From Nitrospira sp. (GTDB lineage Bacteria > Nitrospirota > Thermodesulfovibrionia > Thermodesulfovibrionales > Dissulfurispiraceae), in assembly GCA_002634385.1 (NCBI GenBank), contig NSJL01000020.1:1-64000 (forward strand): 64,000 nucleotides of DNA, read 5' to 3'. Every line of letters starts with the position of its first letter. Position 1 is the stretch's first letter. Shown one piece after another: positions 1 to 7,772 of this stretch. The notes under the pieces are model-generated. The model searched no databases, was not told the origin of the DNA, and saw only the letters and a program-made list of their open reading frames with translations. The position numbers and the translations under genes were made by a program.

Positions 1-560
1 GGATCGGCTTGAATGTCATCAGGATCGCCAAGGGCTTTGCCATGGATGTCCTGGTGTACGATACCCATCCGAACAAGATCATCTCGGAAGCCCTGGGTTT
101 CTGTTACGGCAGCTTCGAAGAGGTGCTGGGCAGGTCGGATATCATTACCCTGCATGTGCCCTACAACAAGTACACCCACCATCTCATCAACAAGGAGAAC
201 ATCCATAAAATCAAGAAGGGGGCGATCCTTATCAATACCGCGCGGGGAAGTGTGGTGGATACGGAGGCCCTCCTCGAGGCCCTGGACAAAAAGATCCTTT
301 CGGGGGCGGGGCTCGATGTGCTGGAGGGTGAGGAGCTGATCAAGGAGGAGAAACAGCTTCTTTACGATACGAAGAAGCTGGAATCCCTGGGAAAAATCGT
401 GAAGGACCATATCCTCCTGAGCAGGGAGAACGTTGTCTTTACCCCGCATATTGCCTTCTACAGCCAGGAGGCCCTGGAGAGGATCCTCGAAACGACGATC
501 CATAATATTCTCGCCTTTCTTTCCGGAACTCCCCAGAACGTGATCAGGGGAGAGGGGTGA
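1..560 (+). CDS. D-isomer-specific 2-hydroxyacid dehydrogenase, C-terminal part (cut by left edge)
   Basis: NAD-dependent reduction of a 2-keto acid to a D-2-hydroxy acid (D-lactate dehydrogenase-like). The frame is already open at base 3, where the codons spell I-G-L-N-V, the end of the GxGxxG dinucleotide-binding loop, so the start lies outside the window and the first in-frame TTG at 9 is internal. Visible signatures are the INTARGSVVD strand with the substrate-binding Arg, the LDVLEGEE segment with the acidic partner, and TPHIAFYS with the catalytic His. An insert of about 25 residues (KQLLYDTKK region) before TPH is typical of the D-LDH branch of the family. The exact substrate cannot be read from this fragment. 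The next gene starts 76 bp downstream from its own promoter. Confidence 0.9.
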   Translation, partial: IGLNVIRIAKGFAMDVLVYDTHPNKIISEALGFCYGSFEEVLGRSDIITLHVPYNKYTHHLINKENIHKIKKGAILINTARGSVVDTEALLEALDKKILSGAGLDVLEGEELIKEEKQLLYDTKKLESLGKIVKDHILLSRENVVFTPHIAFYSQEALERILETTIHNILAFLSGTPQNVIRGEG

Positions 561-601
561 GTCTTTTTCCCCGGCTACGGACTCTGTCCAGGAAATCCCT
601 G

Positions 602-636
602 TTGCACAGTTCCTGAAACGCATTTACAATTGTAGT
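602..636 (+). promoter_or_regulatory. Sigma70-type promoter giving a predicted leaderless mRNA
   Basis: TTGCAC at 602-607, a 17-nt spacer and TACAAT at 625-630. Only 6 nt (TGTAGT) separate the -10 box from the ATG at 637, so transcription should begin at or next to the start codon. There is no Shine-Dalgarno-like sequence in front of that ATG. Confidence 0.6.
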
Positions 637-1389
637 ATGCAGGAACATACGCTGCGCCGATATGTCCTGATTCTCTCCTCCCTTACGGTGCTCCTGTTTG
701 TCTCTGTCCACAGCGGCGCCCAGGAGCATTCCCTGAGCATGACGAGCGCCCTCTCTCCCCCCTTGCCCATGCAACGGGACGGCTCCCTGTTCAACGGACG
801 GGGGCCGGACGAAAACCGCTTTTCCATGGATACGGTACACTTGGATTCCTCCAGCCTCCGCTTTTCCATGAACCCCTCCCCGAATACTGCCCTCCAGGTT
901 TCACACGGATACCTCAGGAGTCCCGAAGTGCTGGAGCCGGGGAGCGATGTCCGCCGCACCACTGCGTCTGTCCTCTGGAATTATCCGGTCAGCAGCATGA
1001 CTAACCTGGCGCTGTCCTTTATCTGGGGAGCGAACAAGCCGGAGACCCAGGGCGCTCAACACTCTTTCCTGCTGGAGGCGGACTACCGCATCAGGGACCT
1101 CTCCCTTTTTTCCCGTGCGGAGCTTGTCAGGAAGTCAGCGGAAAAGCTGGGGGCAGGCGCTCTTGGAAAGAGGCTGTGCTCCGTAGGGGCCGTCAGCCTC
1201 GACGCCGCAAAGAGCATCGTCAATTATAAAAGGGTTTTCCTGTCCCTGGGCTTCCTCGGGACCGTGTTCGGTATCGATAGGGAATTGAGGCCGGTATACG
1301 GGAGGACGCCGTTCTCCGTGGAGGTGTTCCTCCGGGTAAGTCCCGGGACGATGTGGAGGGGACACAATGCAAAAGGCATTGGGGAGTAG
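637..1389 (+). CDS. Exported protein, probable outer-membrane beta-barrel, function unknown
   Basis: 250 aa. Residues 1-29 form a signal peptide (basic start, hydrophobic VLILSSLTVLLFVSV core, cleavage near SGAQEH). The segment FNGRGPDENRFSMDTVHLDSSSLRFSMNP followed by a TALQVSHGYLRSPE stretch resembles a recurring family of exported proteins with alternating aromatic/polar strands, often met near metal-oxidation or copper genes; I recall the pattern but cannot name a family. The rest continues as amphipathic strands (SVLWNYPVSSM, LALSFIWGA, LFSRAELVRKS), as expected for a barrel. Start chosen at the ATG 6 nt after a good -10 box. No enzymatic motif was seen. Confidence 0.75.
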   Translation: MQEHTLRRYVLILSSLTVLLFVSVHSGAQEHSLSMTSALSPPLPMQRDGSLFNGRGPDENRFSMDTVHLDSSSLRFSMNPSPNTALQVSHGYLRSPEVLEPGSDVRRTTASVLWNYPVSSMTNLALSFIWGANKPETQGAQHSFLLEADYRIRDLSLFSRAELVRKSAEKLGAGALGKRLCSVGAVSLDAAKSIVNYKRVFLSLGFLGTVFGIDRELRPVYGRTPFSVEVFLRVSPGTMWRGHNAKGIGE

Positions 1390-1456
1390 AAAAGAAGGAC
1401 GCAGTAGTGTATTATGATGAAGCGGAACTCCAGATATCTCCGGGAGGTGATGCGGT

Positions 1457-2080
1457 ATGGCGGCACGAGAGAGTGGTCTTTTCAGCAGGGATTCCCTGAT
1501 ACGGGAGGCCGTGCAGGACCCCCGGAAGATAAAGGGAATCATCTCCTCCCTTTACGACGAGGATATGGAGCAGCGTTTTGCCGCGGCAAAGGCTCTGGGT
1601 GAGATCGCGAGGATCATGCCCGACCAGATCTCAAGGAAGTGGAGACGCATCTTCGAGGCCTTCGACGATACCATGAGTTGCTGGGGTATCGCCGAAGCTA
1701 TGGGAGAGATTGCGCGGAATATCCCTGAGCTCAGGGGCAAGATTTCCCTGCGGTTGAGGAAATTCCAGAGGGACGAATGTACCTGCCAGGGGTATTTGTG
1801 GGCCGTCTGCAGGATCGGGCAGGTCGAGATGGAGAAGGTCAGGGACTGGATACCCGATCTTTTGAGCGCCCTGGATTCAAAAAATGTATGTATCGTAGGG
1901 CAGGCCATCTGGGCTCTCGGGGAGTTGGGAATTGGGGAGGGCCGGGAGAAGATACGGGACTTCCTCTCCGACTCCCGGGAGACCTGGCTCTATGAGAACG
2001 ATTCCGTTCTGGTGAAGAAGATCGGAACCATTGCCACAGAGGCTCTTGCCAAACTGGAGAGCCCTTCCGGGAGTGATTGA
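1457..2080 (+). CDS. HEAT-repeat (PBS-lyase-like) protein of the DVU0298 type
   Basis: 207 aa, cytosolic, no signal peptide. It is built of short alpha-helical pairs of the HEAT type: RFAAAKALGEIARIMP (about residues 40-56), GIAEAMGEIARNIPEL (76-92), GYLWAVCRIGQVE (110-122) and CIVGQAIWALGELGIGEGREKIRDFL (146-172). Such repeats act as protein-protein scaffolds. Its own partner is unknown. The start is set by GGGAGGTG seven bases before the ATG at 1457. A TATTAT box at 1410-1415 could serve as its -10. It stands alone, followed by a 1.1 kb gap without genes. Confidence 0.8.
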   Translation: MAARESGLFSRDSLIREAVQDPRKIKGIISSLYDEDMEQRFAAAKALGEIARIMPDQISRKWRRIFEAFDDTMSCWGIAEAMGEIARNIPELRGKISLRLRKFQRDECTCQGYLWAVCRIGQVEMEKVRDWIPDLLSALDSKNVCIVGQAIWALGELGIGEGREKIRDFLSDSRETWLYENDSVLVKKIGTIATEALAKLESPSGSD

Positions 2081-2633
2081 AACCGGGTCATTTTCCTTGT
2101 AGCAGGGGTTGGCGGCAAAGAGTCATCTCTCTCGCGAGAGACTTCTGTGTCCCTATCGCTTTCTGAACCTCCTCCTAATGCGCTCTCTTTCAGGGGAGGG
2201 AGGAACAGGGGGATTCGATGTCCTTGCAATGCGACAGGATCACCGTATTCCCTCGCGGATAGTTGATTCTGATGCTCGTATCCTCCGGGGAACGTCACCC
2301 CTGACTCCTACTCTCCGTGTCAGGGGAGTCGTGAAGTCCTTCCCTCCCCGACCTCTTGTTCTGCCTCTCTACCGCTCACTCCGTTACCACAGCGCAAACT
2401 CGCCTTCTCCGCCCCGAAAAGTCTTACGACTGTTTCGGGGACCCCTCTTTTCCTCCATCGTTCTGGCATGCACTGTGGTGGCCCCTCCGTTTCACGAAGA
2501 GAGGAGACGAACAAGAGCTAAGGTCCGCTCAGAACTCCCCTCCTCCCCTCTCTCTCACCCCTCAGACTCACTTCCCCACGTATTCCTTTTGGGAGAGAGA
2601 AAGAGGGGGTCCCTCTCCCCTCTCTTTTCTTCT

Positions 2634-2716
2634 GCCGTCATCCCGGCGGATCCTCTGAGCCGGGATCCAGTCCTTTGAATAAGGAACTGGACCCCGGCTT
2701 TCGCTGGGGTGACGGC
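2634..2716. repeat. Imperfect palindromic dispersed repeat
   Basis: The outer arms GCCGTCATCCCGGCG (2634-2648) and CGCTGGGGTGACGGC (2702-2716) are complementary at 13 of 15 positions. An inner stem is made by CCAGTCCTT and AAGGAACTGG. This is the GTCAT-CCCGGC / GGGGTGAC type of intergenic repeat widespread in environmental bacterial genomes. Part of the unit recurs at about 2738-2786, and the GTGCCGTCATCCCGGC end recurs at 43360-43376. Confidence 0.7.
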
Positions 2717-3015
2717 TTTGAGGGATTCTGACTTCCTCCGGAGTGACGGAGTAGAGGGACCCCGGCTTTCTCCGGAGTGGCGGATTCCGAAACGTAGCAT
2801 ACGCGGGGGCAGGGGGGTATCCTCTTGTCTGCAGCGAGTGTCTGGGATATCGGAGGGGGCAGGTAACGCCCTGTCCCCATGCTTGGTTGAAGAGAGAGCG
2901 GTGTATTATCATGAACAGATATTCCCCTGAGACCAGGGAGAAATTCGCTCGTAAAGAAAGAGGGTTCCCCCTGGACCCATGCCGGAGGATGCCTATTCAG
3001 AATCGCTCTTCCCCC

Positions 3016-3050
3016 CTGCTGCCTCCCTCTCTGCTGCCTCCCTCTCTGCT
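3016..3050. repeat. 15-bp tandem duplication
   Basis: CTGCTGCCTCCCTCT occurs twice back to back (3016-3030, 3031-3045), followed by a third partial CTGCT. Confidence 0.85.
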
Positions 3051-3175
3051 GTGATTCCGCTCTGTTGCATTTCCGCGCACAATTCACCTACTATTATTCC
3101 AGGAGACATAGAGATCCGCCATCCAGGCGGACAACATAACTCCAGGCTTGATACGACCTGGAACGGGGGGAGTGG

Positions 3176-4081
3176 ATGGAGGACTGTGTTGCGTATAAGG
3201 ATCTGCTGGATAACCTCTATGAAGGGGTATATTTCGTCGATACCGGGAGGAAAATCACCTACTGGAACAAGGGGGCGGAAAGGATCAGCGGCTACAGCGC
3301 CTCCGAAGTGGTGGGCTCACGGTGCGCGGACAATATCCTGGTGCATATTGATGAAAGGGGAAAGGAGCTCTGCAAGCACGGCTGTCCCCTGGTGAGCGCC
3401 ATGCTGAACGGGAAGAGCCACTGCGAGGACAGGGTGTACCTGCACCACAAGAGCGGTCACCGCGTGCCTGTTGCGGTAAGCGTCTCCACTATCAGGGACC
3501 CCGGCGGAACTGCTGTCGGGGCCATCGAGGTGTTCCGGGATACCGATTCACGGACTCTCGATCCTCAGCTCATCGAGGACCTCAAAAGGGCGGCGCTCCT
3601 CGATACTCTTACCGGGCTGCCCAACAGGAGATACATCGAGATGAAGCTCAGTGCGAGCTTCGAGGAGTTGCGGAGACACGGGATCCCCTTTGGCGTGCTT
3701 TTCGCCGACATCGACCACTTCAAGAGGATCAATGACACCTACGGCCATAGTGCCGGTGACAACGTGCTGAAGATGGTGGGGAGTACGCTGCACGGCAATA
3801 TGAGGGCGTACGACATGGTGGGACGCTGGGGAGGGGAGGAGTTCATCGCGGTCGTGAGCCATGTCGATAGAGATCAGCTGCTGGTGGTGGCGGACAAGCT
3901 GCGCTCCCTGGTGGAACATTCCTTTCTCTCCCATGGCGATATCGTTATCAGGGTTACTGCAACCATGGGCGCGACCCTCGCCCGCCCGGACGACACCCAG
4001 GAATCCCTTCTGGAAAGGGCGGACAGGCTCCTGTACAGGGGGAAATCATGCGGACGCAACTGCAGCATCCTGGAAGAGTGA
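3176..4081 (+). CDS. PAS-GGDEF diguanylate cyclase
   Basis: 301 aa soluble sensor that should make c-di-GMP from two GTP. Residues about 8-120 form a PAS domain (NLYEGVYFVDTGRKITYWNKGAERISGY) of the subtype carrying a Cys cluster (RCADN...LCKHGCPL). After a short helix comes the GGDEF domain with LDTLTGLPNRR, FADIDHFKRINDTYGHSAGD and the active-site loop GGEEF near residue 218. An inhibitory I-site RAYD lies five residues before GGEEF, so product feedback is expected. The start is supported by a GGGGGGAG tract just before the ATG at 3176. It is convergent with the S10 peptidase gene (13 bp between stops). Signal and target are unknown. Confidence 0.93.
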   Translation: MEDCVAYKDLLDNLYEGVYFVDTGRKITYWNKGAERISGYSASEVVGSRCADNILVHIDERGKELCKHGCPLVSAMLNGKSHCEDRVYLHHKSGHRVPVAVSVSTIRDPGGTAVGAIEVFRDTDSRTLDPQLIEDLKRAALLDTLTGLPNRRYIEMKLSASFEELRRHGIPFGVLFADIDHFKRINDTYGHSAGDNVLKMVGSTLHGNMRAYDMVGRWGGEEFIAVVSHVDRDQLLVVADKLRSLVEHSFLSHGDIVIRVTATMGATLARPDDTQESLLERADRLLYRGKSCGRNCSILEE

Positions 4082-4094
4082 CGAAAGAGGGAGG

Positions 4095-5627
4095 TTACCT
4101 TCCTTCTGAAGAGTGTCCGGGGGCCTCTCCGGAAAGAGGGGGACAGGCCTTTACGAAGAAGGTTTCCATGTCTGTTTTCAGTTTTATGAGGGATTTCCTG
4201 TCCGTGTACATCTGATGCCCGGCCTCATAGAAGGCGAGGGTAACATTCTCCCTCAGCTTAGGGCCGAGCCAGAGGTGATTGATGTTATAGACGGCCGAGA
4301 AGTAAGGGGTGTTCAGGTCGTAATACCCGCTGGCGATGAATACCTTCAAATGCGGGTTCTTCCACAGCAGGTCCTGCAGCGTATCCGTCACCGTGATATA
4401 TCCCTGAAGAGCGGAACCCCAATTCCATAAGGCATTGACTCTTTTCGAAAGATACTCATAGGGGGAGAGATCGCTCTCGTACTGCAGTTCGCTCCTGACA
4501 TAATCGTTCATCGTGGCGGCAAAGGCGCCGAGGGTTCCATAGAAGCTCGGATCGTGATAGAAAAGGGCATCGGTACGGCCTACATTCGTATATCTGCTGT
4601 CCAGGAGCCCGGGAGAGCAGTTTTCCTCCTGGAGAAGGTTGCTGAGAAATTGGGGTGCGGATATCCTCAGGTTATTGTTTTCGATGAGCGTTTCGGACAG
4701 CCCGGTATAGAAGGCAAGTTTTTCACGGACACGCCTGCGCTCCTCTGCAGGGAGCGCATCCCCCTGTGCCAGTGCCGGAAGGTATTCGCGCAATGCCCAC
4801 TTCTCTACCTCCTGCAGCACCCCGGGAAGGGACACCCCCGAGTCGAAGGAGGTCTTCCCGTGGTGAGAGGCTGCAGCGGTATAGGAAGGGAGAAATATGG
4901 CATAGGGCAGGTCGTTCCCCGGATTCGTCATGATCGCCTGGAAGTTCAGCACCGATGAAATGAGGACCAGGGCATTAATGTCCATGCCGTGGGCGTCGTG
5001 CAGATGGTGAGCAAGGGCAACGGCCCTCGTGGTTCCGTAGCTCTCTCCGGCGATGATTTTGGGGGAGAGCCAGCGGCCGTATTTCGAGACATAGAGGCGA
5101 ATGAACTCACCCACCGACCGGGTGTCCTCCCTCACTCCGTAGAACTGCTCCGGGTTCTCCCCGGCGGCGGCGCGGCTATAGCCGGTGCCCACAGGGTCGA
5201 TGAAGACCAGGTCGGTCATCCCGAGCCAGGTATATTCGTTGTCGATAAGATAGTAGGGCGGGGGTAGGAGTGTGCCTTCATAGCTCCTCGCAATGCGTCG
5301 CGGACCCGCCGCTCCGAGGTGCAGCCAGAGGGAAGACGCTCCCGGTCCTCCGTTGAAGACAAAGGTCACCGGGCGGTTCCGCTTACTCCCGTGTCCCTCC
5401 CGCTCATAGGCGATAAAGAAGATGTTTGCCTTTGGAGAGCCTGCCTTTTCTCCTATTTGCAGGAAACCCGCGGTAGCGGTGTACTCGACCGTTCTGCCCT
5501 CCAGAATCAGGGAATGCCGCGTCACTGCCGTCTTCTCTTCGTTCCGGGAGGAGACAGCCGTTGCGCCCGCCAGTGCCGGGGAGAGACTGACAAGACAGAG
5601 GAGAAGGAAAGCCGCCTTCATGATCAT
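4095..5627 (-). CDS. Secreted serine carboxypeptidase (peptidase family S10)
   Basis: About 510 aa, exported exopeptidase of the alpha/beta-hydrolase fold. A signal peptide (MIMKAAFLLLCLVSLSPALA) starts at 5627, where AGGAGG lies 6 nt upstream; the longer frame from 5690 runs through a repeat element and is unlikely. Diagnostic motifs are the oxyanion region FNGGPGASSLW, the nucleophile GESYGTTRA (about residue 194), the Asp in YYDLNTPYF (about 440) and the His in AGHQMY (about 471). A family S10 enzyme removes C-terminal residues from peptides, usually at acidic pH. Substrate here is unknown. A long hairpin element begins 15 bp before its start. Confidence 0.92.
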   Translation of the reverse strand: MIMKAAFLLLCLVSLSPALAGATAVSSRNEEKTAVTRHSLILEGRTVEYTATAGFLQIGEKAGSPKANIFFIAYEREGHGSKRNRPVTFVFNGGPGASSLWLHLGAAGPRRIARSYEGTLLPPPYYLIDNEYTWLGMTDLVFIDPVGTGYSRAAAGENPEQFYGVREDTRSVGEFIRLYVSKYGRWLSPKIIAGESYGTTRAVALAHHLHDAHGMDINALVLISSVLNFQAIMTNPGNDLPYAIFLPSYTAAASHHGKTSFDSGVSLPGVLQEVEKWALREYLPALAQGDALPAEERRRVREKLAFYTGLSETLIENNNLRISAPQFLSNLLQEENCSPGLLDSRYTNVGRTDALFYHDPSFYGTLGAFAATMNDYVRSELQYESDLSPYEYLSKRVNALWNWGSALQGYITVTDTLQDLLWKNPHLKVFIASGYYDLNTPYFSAVYNINHLWLGPKLRENVTLAFYEAGHQMYTDRKSLIKLKTDMETFFVKACPPLSGEAPGHSSEGR

Positions 5628-5641
5628 GGGTAACCTCCTGT

Positions 5642-5739
5642 AAAGACAGGTAGAGGTAAAGGTAGAGGTAGAGAAAAAGACAAAAAACAACTATATTTCT
5701 CTGTCTTACTCTTTACCTCTACCTTTACCTGTCTCTTTC
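5642..5739. repeat. Palindromic element A (purine arm / pyrimidine arm)
   Basis: The left arm (5642-5673) is a tandem of GGTAGA/GGTAAA hexamers led by AGACA. The right arm (5710-5739) is the complementary run CTCTTTACC...TACCTGTCTCTTT. Together they can fold into a hairpin with stems of about 30 bp. It lies directly upstream of the S10 peptidase ribosome-binding site and belongs to the same group as the elements at 8800, 21411 and 34646. Confidence 0.8.
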
Positions 5740-5826
5740 TACATTATAGACCGGATCCGCCTGTTTGGGAACAAGCAGGAAGGACAAGGGAAACAGGTGC
5801 TTTTTCTATCAAATTCCGGAAAAATG

Positions 5827-5841
5827 TGCTAGTCTAAAGGT
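5827..5841 (+). promoter_or_regulatory. Extended -10 promoter, predicted leaderless start
   Basis: TGC-TAGTCT occupies 5827-5835 and is followed by 6 nt (AAAGGT) and the ATG at 5842. The -35 region (TATCAA at 5807-5812) is weak. The AAAGG next to the ATG is too close to act as a normal ribosome-binding site. Confidence 0.4.
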
Positions 5842-6192
5842 ATGTCCCGGGAGCAATCCAAAAGGGTCTATTCCACCGAGCAGCCGGTGCCTCGCACGGC
5901 CCGTAAGGAGAATCCCGCAGTTCCCGCTTCGGGGACTCCCGCTCCCCCGGAGCGGCAGCAGGTCACCGTCCGCCTCGAACGGAAGGGGCGGGGAGGGAAG
6001 ACTGTCTCTGTTATCAGTGGCTTGCAGGGAGCAGCCAGTGAGAGGGAGGCCCTGCTGAAGCAGCTCAAGACCCGGCTTGGTACCGGGGGGACGGTACGGG
6101 AAGATGTCCTCGAGATTCAGGGGGACCACCGGGATGCCCTTTGCCGGATGCTCCAGGGTCTGGGCTATCGTCCCAAACGTTCCGGAGGATAG
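5842..6192 (+). CDS. SUI1/eIF1-like translation factor (YciH family)
   Basis: 116 aa. Residues 1-38 are a Pro/Arg/Glu-rich, probably disordered tail. Residues about 39-112 match the SUI1 fold: QQVTVRLERKGRGGKTVSVISGL, the KQLKTRLGTGGTV strand-turn with the conserved GTGG, and the EIQGDHRDALCRMLQGLGY end. In archaea and eukaryotes this domain monitors start-codon selection; the bacterial YciH type is thought to influence initiation fidelity. It is transcribed alone and divergently from the S10 peptidase. Confidence 0.88.
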   Translation: MSREQSKRVYSTEQPVPRTARKENPAVPASGTPAPPERQQVTVRLERKGRGGKTVSVISGLQGAASEREALLKQLKTRLGTGGTVREDVLEIQGDHRDALCRMLQGLGYRPKRSGG

Positions 6193-6321
6193 GCCGCTCC
6201 GGTTCAGAATTCCGGCAGGGGAGGCAAAGGGAGCGCTCCGGAGAGGACTGGCGCCTTCCCTTCTCCCGTTATGGTTGTCTGTACCCGGTTGCCACATACT
6301 ATATCCACTTTGGAGGATCTG

Positions 6322-7047
6322 ATGAAAAGAATGTTTTATGCGGTGGTGCTGTTCCTTTTGCTTACTGCCCCCCTGTTTGCGGAGCAGGTCGATACTGCGA
6401 AGGTGAAGAGTTTCGAGGTGATGAAGAATTTTCTCGAGAAGACCCAGACAACGATAACGGAAGTGCGGGATCTGGGCAGCCTGTATGAGGTGGCCCTGGA
6501 GCAGGGGAAGAAGAAGGGCCTTGTTTACCTGACGAAGGATGGCAAATATATCGTTGTGGGGGGCAGCCTGGTCGATAAGGACTTCATGAACATTACCGCC
6601 CTGCGTGCGGAAGAACTGAACAGGGTGAACTTCTCTGAGATTCCGCTTAATGACGCTCTTGTAATAAAAAAGGGCAGCGGTGCGAAGAAGTTGGTAATGA
6701 TTACCGATGTGGACTGCCCTTTCTGCAGGAAGGCCCACGAAGGCCTCAAGACTATGACGGACTACACCCTTTATGTCTTCTTTCTGCCTCTCCCCAGCCA
6801 TCCCAACTCCCATGAGAAGAGCGTGAAGGTCCTTTGTTCGAAGGACCCTGCGGCCGCCCTGGACCTTGCGAAATCGGACAAGGAGATCTCTGCGGAGAAA
6901 TGCGCGGCGGGCGAGGAAAAACTGAAGAAACATATGGACTTCGTCAACAGCCTGGGGATAAGCAGCACCCCGCAGTTTATTATCGAGAGCGGCCGGAGGA
7001 TCGAAGGGGCGAACATGCCCGCCCTCGAGGAGTACCTCAAGAAATAG
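6322..7047 (+). CDS. DsbC/DsbG-like periplasmic thiol:disulfide interchange protein
   Basis: 241 aa. Signal peptide MKRMFYAVVLFLLLTAPLFA, then an N-terminal dimerisation-like part (about 22-110) and a thioredoxin fold with the redox motif CPFC in VDCPFCRKAHEGL (about residues 132-137). The SSTPQFII segment holds the cis-Pro loop. The family reshuffles wrong disulfides in the periplasm. The start at 6322 is fixed by GGAGG five bases upstream; the upstream in-frame ATG at 6271 would add 17 residues ahead of the signal peptide and is rejected. Two further Cys pairs (LCSKD, KCAAG) lie in the inserted helices, as is common in this family. Its reductant DsbD is not in view. Confidence 0.9.
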   Translation: MKRMFYAVVLFLLLTAPLFAEQVDTAKVKSFEVMKNFLEKTQTTITEVRDLGSLYEVALEQGKKKGLVYLTKDGKYIVVGGSLVDKDFMNITALRAEELNRVNFSEIPLNDALVIKKGSGAKKLVMITDVDCPFCRKAHEGLKTMTDYTLYVFFLPLPSHPNSHEKSVKVLCSKDPAAALDLAKSDKEISAEKCAAGEEKLKKHMDFVNSLGISSTPQFIIESGRRIEGANMPALEEYLKK

Positions 7048-7081
7048 TCCTGTTTTCCGGCACTGCGCCGCCGCCGGCTTA

Positions 7082-7090
7082 TGCTATAAT
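7082..7090 (+). promoter_or_regulatory. Extended -10 promoter of the lipoprotein gene
   Basis: TGC-TATAAT, a perfect extended -10 box, without a recognisable -35 box. Predicted transcription start is near 7097, giving a leader of about 33 nt. Confidence 0.55.
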
Positions 7091-7129
7091 CAGGACATCG
7101 TTGAATATTCTTTTTCAGAGGTGGGAGCG

Positions 7130-7408
7130 ATGTTCAGAAAAGCCGTTTGGGGCTTTGGTGTCGGAGCCGTCCTTTTTTTGTCTGCATGTGCAACAACGGA
7201 GAGTGATCTCCCTGTTCCGGGTGATCGGTTGTCCCCCTATGATGAGGCGCTGGAGGAGGGGTGTGAAAGCGCCTATGCTTTAGGGGGCAATACCCAATAC
7301 CGGCTCAAGAAGAATATAAGTCGTTACAATAATGATGCCCAGTACAGGAAAGGATGGGATGAGGGATATAACAAATGCCGGGATACACGGGATCTGCTTT
7401 TCCGGTAA
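7130..7408 (+). CDS. Small lipoprotein, function unknown
   Basis: 92 aa from the ATG at 7130. A signal sequence ending in the lipobox LSAC (MFRKAVWGFGVGAVLFLSAC) predicts lipidation at Cys20. The mature part is polar and Tyr/Asn/Asp-rich (ISRYNNDAQYRKGWDEGYNKC) with one more Cys pair (GCES, KCRD) that may form a disulfide. An in-frame GTG at 7121 is possible, but the GAGGTGG tract fits the ATG better. No family recognised. Confidence 0.75.
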   Translation: MFRKAVWGFGVGAVLFLSACATTESDLPVPGDRLSPYDEALEEGCESAYALGGNTQYRLKKNISRYNNDAQYRKGWDEGYNKCRDTRDLLFR

Positions 7409-7457
7409 AGAGGCGTTTCCCTGCTCCTTTACGGTACAATAGAAAGAGGAGTGTGTT

Positions 7458-7661
7458 ATGGTACGACACCAACAGAGATCTGCCGGTTTCGATAAAAGGC
7501 CCGGGGAAGGAGACGAGCACCCGGAGCGGAAGGCGGAAGAGAGCGGCGGAGACGAATGCAGATGTAAAGAGGTTGCGAGGAAGTCGTTTCCCGAGCTGCT
7601 CAGGCTCATGCTGCACGATCTGGCCTTCTGGAAGAAAGCGGGAAGGCCGAAGAGCGGCTGA
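7458..7661 (+). CDS. Small basic protein, conserved-looking, function unknown
   Basis: 67 aa. AAGAGGAG lies 6 nt before the ATG and a TACAAT box at 7435-7440 could drive it. The first half is very polar with a CRC motif (DECRCKE). The second half is a plausible amphipathic helix (FPELLRLMLHDLAFWKKAG). The good ribosome-binding site and hydrophobic patterning argue for a real gene, but it is short and no family is recognised. It is convergent with nth across a hairpin-forming repeat. Confidence 0.5.
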   Translation: MVRHQQRSAGFDKRPGEGDEHPERKAEESGGDECRCKEVARKSFPELLRLMLHDLAFWKKAGRPKSG

Positions 7662-7670
7662 CCAATCCCC

Positions 7671-7765
7671 ACCTGAGTAACCCCATCCATCCTCCCCTTA
7701 AGATAAGGTAAGGGGAGGGGTCTGAATTCCCCCTCTTGAAGTAAGAGGGGGTGAGGGGGAGTTAT
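7671..7765. repeat. Convergent-junction hairpin repeat, copy 1
   Basis: Two adjacent stem-loops: CCTCCCCTTA/TAAGGGGAGG and CCCCCTCTT/AAGAGGGGG, ending in GTGAGGGGGAGTTA. The same pair of hairpins in the same order occurs at 30121-30240. Both copies sit between the stops of convergent genes, so they may act as two-way terminators. Confidence 0.7.
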
Positions 7766-7772
7766 CCACTTT

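Larger units (their letters stand above)
2081..3175. other. 1.1 kb intergenic region without a convincing gene
   Basis: Several open frames cross this stretch on both strands, but all are Pro/Ser/Arg-rich, have no start signal and show no recognisable domain. It holds an 83-bp imperfect palindrome (2634-2716), a partial second copy of the same unit (about 2738-2786) and a 15-bp tandem duplication (3016-3045). Strand-biased pyrimidine tracts fill much of 2520-2640. Confidence 0.6.

Noticed and set aside
2109..2678. 189-aa plus-strand frame in the 1.1 kb gap
   Set aside because: Arg/Ser/Pro-rich, runs through the palindromic repeat, no ribosome-binding site and no recognisable fold.
3100..3175. 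Possible c-di-GMP riboswitch before the diguanylate cyclase gene
   Set aside because: A small GTCCGCC/GGCGGAC-like pairing is present, but none of the conserved GEMM core sequences could be found.
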